Shown here piece by piece: positions 56,511 through 64,000 of a stretch of 64,000 bases of DNA. Every line of letters begins with the position of its first letter. Positions within the stretch are counted from its first letter, which is position 1. This stretch comes from Chelydra serpentina (taxonomy: Eukaryota > Chordata > Testudines > Chelydridae): the NCBI GenBank assembly GCA_037349315.1, contig JBAIAC010000006.1, positions 19,999,501 to 20,063,500 on the forward strand. Direction: 5' to 3'. The notes below the pieces were generated by a model. It saw only the letters and a list, made by a program, of their open reading frames with translations. It searched no databases and was not told the DNA's origin. The translations under genes and the position numbers were made by a program.

Positions 56511-57092
56511 TAAATAAAAAACCAACAACTCCTTTTGTTTCCCTCCCCCCTCCCCCCCCCAAGTCTCTGTGGTTGGCTACATCAGTCCGAAGTGTCCCCT
56601 CTCTGCCTCGGACAGTGCAGGTGAAGGGACAGATCTGCTGTCGTGAGAAGGACTTTTTTTTCCTTTGGGGGCGCGGGGTGAGGGGAGCCCGTCTGAAAGC
56701 CTTTAAAGGGTGCTTGGATATTTTGCTGCTATTTAAAAGCATGCCTGTCCCGTGTGGAGCTGCTCCTTCCCCAGTGCAGCCACGCTATGCTTTTAAGCGG
56801 AGATGAAACTGACATGCCGTCTGCAAAACCTGGGGTTAGTCAGTCCCCAGCAGTCTCCAGTGCCCTCAACTGTGTAGCCTTGAGCGTTTAGATTTGTATT
56901 ATTGTATAAGCAATTCTGCGCGTTTTAGTTACCAGTCCCCTCTTTCTGACCCGGCAGAACTGACATCAGTCTGATGTTCGGAGGAAGTTCTGTGCAGAGA
57001 GAAACTCGCTTCTTTTCCTGGCCAATCTGTCAAATGTTTAGTGCAAGACTGAGGATTGCTCATTGGCCACTGTTCATTGATTGACTGATTAT
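56511..57092. other. Unique DNA after the CpG-rich block
   Basis: No repeat or gene recognised. Contains C-rich and T-rich tracts near 56540-56670. Confidence 0.4.
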
Positions 57093-57178
57093 TCATTGGC
57101 ATTGGCCACTGTCGGCAGACAGGATACTGGGCTGGATGGACCTTTGGTCTGACCCAGTATGGCCGATCTTGTGTTGTT
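57093..57178 (+). mobile_element. CR1 3'-end fragment
   Basis: GGCATTGGCCACTGTCGGCA, GACAGGATACTGGGCTGGAT and GGTCTGACCCAGTATGGCCG: the last part of a CR1 LINE. One of very few repeats in the 50-62 kb interval. Confidence 0.9.
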
Positions 57179-60100
57179 ATTTCTGGCTGTCAGGAGGGAA
57201 CGCTATAAAAACTGGAGCTTTTGTAGATTGCTGTTGAGGTGGCGGGAGAAAAGAAATTCAAGGAAGGTGCTTGGAGTTGTTGACCCCAAGCAGGTGCACT
57301 GCTGGTCCAATTTAAAATGTACCCAGCTCCGCAAAAACATAAATGGGGACCAGATCAAGATGCTAGTGCAGCATAATGCTGTCACCTTCCTACAACAGAG
57401 TGACACCGCAGGATACACAAATCTAAAGATCGGTGGTGTCAGGAGATTAGTCGCAAACATGCACGGTTTGATTGCCTGAGGCCTAGGGGAGCGAACTACA
57501 CTCTCTCCTTGGCCTGCCATAGCTAGAGACGTTGGAGAAGTAACTGTCGCTGTCTTATTTCCACGACTCGGACTCGGGAAGCTAAGGGGAAAGGGGTGGC
57601 GGATGGAAGAAAAAGTTGCTATTACCGATGATTTACGGAGCACCGTTTGTTTGCTCCATAACGTGGGAGGAAGGCTAGGACTTCCGGACTCTCGTGTGAA
57701 GCGGGTGCAATTATTTAAAAAACAAATCCAATAATAAACGAAACTTTTACACTCGCAGGTATTTTTCTAATTGCTCAACTGGTTTGTGTATTAAATGACA
57801 CCCCTAGGAAGCCCCCATGCGTGCTTCCTAGCACAGGGCATTCCTAAACGCTGGTGGGTTTGAAAGGAGGCAAAATACGTTAAATTGGCATGTTTAATTC
57901 CACTGTAAGAACATCATAATTGCTGTCTCATGAGGATCCGGACTGAGTGGTTTAAAAGGCTGCACTGAATACTTAAATTGAGCAATCTGTAGTGAATTGG
58001 GGTGGCTTTTTTTTTTGGCGTATAACATATGCCTGTATTAATCAGCATTCGCTACGGTGGTCCGCAAGGCGTGTCAGCGCTGATTTCATGATAAAATGTG
58101 AATGATGATTTTATAAGGATTTAGCAGAGATATGCTGACTTAGTCCTTCCAGTCCTCATCATTGTAAGCAATTAACTCCTCCACGCTCAATTAGACCCGA
58201 ATAAACCTCCCTTAATAGATTCTGCGCACTCCATTAATAATCGGAATGAATCTGCGCGGAATTCTCTAGCTGTAGTCTCCAGAGCATCACGCTCTCAAAT
58301 GCAGAGCGAAAGAACAATTTACAGCCCCAATTCCCTTTGCAGCTAGTTTCCTAAACACAGGTAAAATATAGAGTCAATGTCCTCGTTGAAACTAATACAA
58401 ATTCTGTCGCCTTGAAGGAGATATTGGCTACCTGGCACGCTGATAAAATTCTGCCGACCGTTCCAGTTTAATCGAAGGGATTTGGCTAACAAATTTTAAA
58501 TAGTTCATTCGAAACAGGGTGGTTTTTTGACAGATGAGCCTTGTGGCAGGAGTTCTAGATATTTCCCCACCCTCTAAAGCCCCAAGAATTTGAAGTTTTA
58601 TAACCACCAATTTATCATGTTTGTAAAAATAAGCAACATTTCAAGCTAATTTACTTCATCTATTCCCCCATGTGGAACTAATCAGTAAAGCTCATTATTT
58701 ATGAGTCAAGTATTTAATATAACAAATATCCCTCTCAAAAGACACATCAAAAATAGATAATTCAAAGTGAAAAGTAGAAATACTGCCTAACCACAAGATT
58801 ACCCTGAGATTAATTTAATTTCGATTCATGAGAGGCTACCAACAACAAGTTTGCCCAACATTTTTCTTATTTATAAATAGAGGAGAATATTTAGATTGAA
58901 TTTACCTGGAAAGTAAAGATTCCTATGATTGTAAAACAATGGCAATTAGACAATAGCATGGCCAGATCTCCAAAATAGGACAAAGGGTAAGAAAGCTGGG
59001 GACAGATGTAGTCTTTCAAGTTTATGATCTTATTTTGCAGGGTAAATTTATCTTGGCAAGAGTGGGTTTTGTTTCAGTCCTGTGTCAGTACACAAGTGGC
59101 TTGCTCTCAATTACTCAGCAAGCAAATCTTGTGTTTAAAAACTGTACAGTTTTATTGCGATGGGGGTGAGGGGCGATTCAAGCAAATAACTCACAGGCTC
59201 TTAAAAAAAAAGAGATAACGATCTGTTTACATGAAGCAGAATTAAAGGTAGAGGTGACACCGAAATCAAAGAAACATTGATCTCTCTGTGGGGAAGGGAA
59301 AGGAAAGAGTAGAAAAGTACTGCAGAGAGAAATACACATTCCCTTTGATGTCCTAAGAAAGACTTCGCTCTTTACGAAATAAGCTGCTCTTCATCTATAT
59401 TTTTGACTACCCCAGCTGTACAGAGCAAAAGTGTAGCTTTCATTTCTGGAAAGATGCCAACAAACTTGTATCAACCTGAGCGCCCCGCCCCTTGAGCCCC
59501 TTCCTTTAGAAAAAATAATACTGCTTCTAGCAAACAACATACTGTAATTAGGACAATGGATGCGATTATGAATCATTTTTGTACTTCCTTTTTGCTTTAG
59601 AGAATCGTTGCCCATGTATTCGTTTGGAAAACTGAAACCGATTTTCTTTTACAAAATGTGACATCCCTGTAAAACAGGATTTTACCTAAATCTGTCTGGT
59701 GGGTTTGTGTTTTATATTTCTGTTGTTTTTTTAAAAAATAAAACATATGATAAGAAAAAGGGGGAGGGGTCCAGAATTCTGAGTTTGCTGTTGCTTGATA
59801 CATGTTTCGAAGATAAGAATTAGCCCCGATAATGTTTTAGAATTATAACCGATGTGACAGCCAGCTAGGTCGGGGATCTAGGCGGGATGGGCAGCTGTAT
59901 GTTTAGTTTAGTTTGTTCCTGAAATAAGTGATCAAGACACTTGTACAGCAAAAAAGGAGACACCTGGCACTGTATGAAAACTAAACCATGTTTGTTTCTC
60001 CGGTTCTCAAACGCAGGTTGGACCACTGGTCCCTGAACAGTTATGGGGAGGGGGGAGTAGTGTGTATGGTTTTTTAATCAGCCGCTATACAAAATGTATC

Positions 60101-60700
60101 CAATTAGCAAAGGCAAATCTTGGAAAAATGTCACACTCTTTTATTCTGGGTCATTGCGATGGAATTCCTATAGGATTTGGGTCTCCTTTCCTGCGGTTGA
60201 TTTATGTAAAGCGGTGTGAAAGGTGGCCTTGGGGTAGAGGATGGGGCTGCTCAGAGGAAAAAAAAATCCCCCTTTCATAATCTCCCGCCTTGGCCCCCTA
60301 CCCCAAACATAGCTTCTGCAACGGCTAGTTTGCTTTTAATCGCATCCATATATACATCTTTTGTTTGCCTGGGATCTAGAACTCTTCTGCCATCAGGTTC
60401 CCTTTGCGCCCGAGTCTTTGCGCTACAGCTAGCAATTCGGTGCTCGTTTGTAAACTCTTCTCCAAACGGGGCCTTGATATGTCAGGAAGTTGACATTAAA
60501 AAGTCCCTTCATCTTGATCAGAAATCCATAACCTTTCCGGCATGGGGGGGGGGGGGGTCGCTTTTGATACATGCGTAGAGAAACTAGCAGTTCGGCATTA
60601 GAAATAGGGTCGCAAATTATTATCCGTTCTCAGGGCCCCAAAATAGCAGGACCAGAGACATCACTGGTTGCTGGGGAAATAAACATCGAGAAGCAAATCA
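57179..60700. other. Repeat-poor flank of OSR1
   Basis: About 3.5 kb with no named mobile element. The block 57990-58430 is a candidate conserved element: evenly composed, with TAAT cores (GCAATTAACTCC, CTCAATTAGACCC, CCATTAATAATCGG) and a palindromic TCAGCGCTGA. It may be the first intron of OSR1 if exon 1 is at 56.2-56.5 kb. Confidence 0.4.
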
Positions 60701-62350
60701 TAGAAGAGTGATCACCCCCTCCCCGCCATCTAAAGGTGTCACTTAAAAGGGGCGAGCTGCCGCTGTTCCCCCGAGAGAGCTGCGTCCCCTGCCGAATGGT
60801 TGGCAGGAGATGTGCGTGCGTTAATTACTGTGATTGCCGGAAGGGTCAATTATTCCCCGTTACCTACGTTTTTCTCTCCGTCAGTATTTCCTTTGCCTTC
60901 CGAGGTGCAGTGCAGCGGTCTGGCTGGGGCGGCAGGAGGGGCCCTGATTTGAAAACACCCCCGCCCCATCTTAAGTTTTCCTTGACCTCGATGGGTTTTT
61001 TAAACCAGACTTTAGCGGAGGGGCGGGCTTTGCTCGTGGTACCTCGGGCGAGTCTGAGCCGCTCCCCCAGCCTCGGTGCAAACCCGCAAACAGGAGGTGG
61101 GGGGAGCCCGCAGAGTGGCATCGGTGCAGCGGATCTGCCTGTGGGCGCCCAGCGCGGAGATCTGACTGAAAATCGCTGGCGTGAGACGGGGCAGCGCAGT
61201 TCTGAGCGGGCAGCGCTTGCTGCGTGGAGGCCCCTCGGCTTGGGAGAGGAAGTCCCCTGCAAAGCGGCCGTGGACAGGCCCTTCCTGGGCCCTGGTTTAA
61301 AAAGGGTGGGGGGGGTTATGAAGACATTATCTCGCTTGATTAGAGAAGATCTCGGCCAAGTTCGACCCCTCCCAAAGGAAACAAAATAAAGAAAAACCAG
61401 ACGCGCCACGGGGACGCGGGGTTTTAATATTTACTAGGATCGGCCTTAAAAAAACACCCCCACCCGCACCCATAGGTGCTGGCCCTAGGGGTTCTGGTCG
61501 GAAGGGGTTTCCAGCGCGTACAGGGTTTTCCCCAGTTTGGTTTAATGGCTTTCAGCCCCCGCCCTATACACATGGTTCCAGCGCCCCTGCCCCACGCAGA
61601 GCTGGGACGGGGCTGGAGGGCGCAGGGGAAGCGCTGGGAGACGCAGCTAGCCGGATGCAGGGGCTGGAAGCTGGCGAGGGTGAAACCCTGGAGCTCCGCT
61701 TCCCAAAGCAACGTGGAGGCCCGCGTTTGGTGGGCTCGGCGGGGAGACCCGTCGCTCCACTGGGCGGCAGGGGACGAGCCTTGCCGTCCGACGGGCAGGA
61801 GCAGGCAGCGATGCGCGTTGGTTTTAACGCTTGCCCATGTGAGCTGCCCGGGAAAACGGTGCCCCCTGGGCCTCCCGAGGGAGCTGCCATTGACTCCCGC
61901 GGGAGCGTGGCACGTCCCCGCCAGCAATCAGGGTGGCTTGGGGGTGTAGCCTGGGTGGGGGGTGCAGCCGGCCGAGTAGCCTGACGTGACACCCAGCCTA
62001 CCTAGAGCGGCGCGTAAACAGCGCAGGAGGCCGCGCTGCAGCGAGCCAGGGCTGCCGAGGGATGGTTTGCGTTAGGAGCAGGCTTGGCGGCGGGGAGGGG
62101 GCAGATGAAAGGGCCCCTGACGACCCGCAGATCTGCGCAGTGAGCCTGGGGCTTGCCCGGCTGCTGCGGGAAGGGGCCCGAGGCGCACAGCGCCAGAGCC
62201 GCGGCGAGCAATGGGCCCCTTCCCACGGACCTGCCCTGGGTTGTGGGATACCCCGCAGCCCGGCAAAGGAGAGCAGCGGGCGGCGCGGCGGGCCTGTCTC
62301 CATGCGCTCCCCGCCCCCGTGACAGGTTTTTGTCTCTCTTTCTCTTCCAG
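60701..62350 (+). promoter_or_regulatory. CpG island and 5' region of OSR1
   Basis: Very GC-rich and CpG-rich up to the coding exon. A CRE-like TGACGTGA lies at 61982-61989. It ends in a pyrimidine tract and 3' splice site CTCTCTTTCTCTTCCAG at 62350. Long frames on both strands come from base composition. Holds the end of intron 1 and possibly an alternative first exon. Confidence 0.6.
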
Positions 62351-62395
62351 CCACTCGCCCGCCCTGCCCGGAGACCCTCCTCCCCGGTGGCCACC
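62351..62395 (+). other. OSR1 exon 2, 5' UTR part
   Basis: 45 bases between the 3' splice site (TCTTCCAG at 62350) and the start codon. The start context GCCACCATGG is a full Kozak match, which fixes the start at 62396. Confidence 0.85.
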
Positions 62396-63751
<1,356 letters not shown>

Positions 63752-64000
63752 AACCTCCAACACCCATGAACTAACTTCCCCTCCAGACTTTATACCAAAT
63801 TCAGAACAGACACAAAAACCCCAGGATGGGAGCACTGAACTTTTTTTTTTTAATGAAAAATAAAAGGTTCCCAAATCCTGTCTTAAAATATTGTTTTGCC
63901 TTTGAAACCCATATCAATAATATGGAGAGTGCAAGAGAACTGGCTGTCTTGTGTGGCTTTGATAAACTTTATGCCAAAAGGTGGTGCTCACGTATTGGAC
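63752..64000 (+). other. OSR1 3' UTR, incomplete
   Basis: Follows the TGA at 63749-63751. An AATAAA at 63859-63864 could give a short transcript, but the UTR probably continues past the window. Confidence 0.75.

Noticed and set aside
57159..57479. 106-codon frame starting MADLVLLFLAV
   Set aside because: The start codon lies in the end of a CR1 fragment; the remainder has no recognisable domain.
60736..61992. Several frames of 140-217 codons, both strands
   Set aside because: CpG-island composition removes stop codons; no domain, and strands and frames overlap each other.

Overview
This is vertebrate nuclear DNA, most likely from a cryptodiran turtle. The evidence is the repeat set: a tRNA-derived SINE of the turtle Cry I type (14151-14340, minus), many 3' pieces of CR1 LINEs, Penelope-like retroelements (PLEs) with a GIY-YIG endonuclease domain, PIF/Harbinger-type and hAT-type MITEs with readable target site duplications (TSDs), LTRs flanked by 5-bp TSDs, and old MIR/CORE-like SINEs. 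There is no bacterial-type gene organisation. Species is not resolved.

The only protein-coding gene I can support is OSR1 (odd-skipped related 1, a three-zinc-finger transcription factor) at the right end, plus strand. Its coding sequence is join(62396..63033, 63616..63751), 257 residues and intact. A 3' splice site at 62350 shows at least one upstream non-coding exon. A candidate first exon and CpG-rich promoter lie near 56.1-56.5 kb, but this is inference. The 3' UTR runs off the window.

Layout: 1-50 kb is intergenic, dense in transposon remnants and separated by stretches of unrecognised DNA. Notable items are the PLE fragment at 1.1-2.06 kb, a degenerate tandem array near 12.5-13.2 kb, a CR1 split by an LTR at 14.57-16.27 kb, a Harbinger MITE cluster at 23.2-23.9 kb, an LTR inside a SINE at 26.95-27.55 kb, a LINE endonuclease fragment at 30.2-30.5 kb, a three-layer nest at 36.05-36.95 kb, an LTR containing a hAT MITE at 41.08-42.24 kb, and a compact PLE copy at 45.29-45.48 kb. 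From about 50 kb to OSR1 recognisable repeats become sparse, as expected of a regulatory flank of a developmental gene; candidate conserved non-coding blocks are noted there.

The most interesting non-genic signal is the PLE family. Four copies carry a stem-loop with the layout of a hammerhead ribozyme core, a fifth keeps a damaged version, and two short insertions of 89 and 91 bp, each with its own TSD, begin at that motif and end at the family's 3' tail. All family names come from reading the sequence and from memory of the families; no database search was run.
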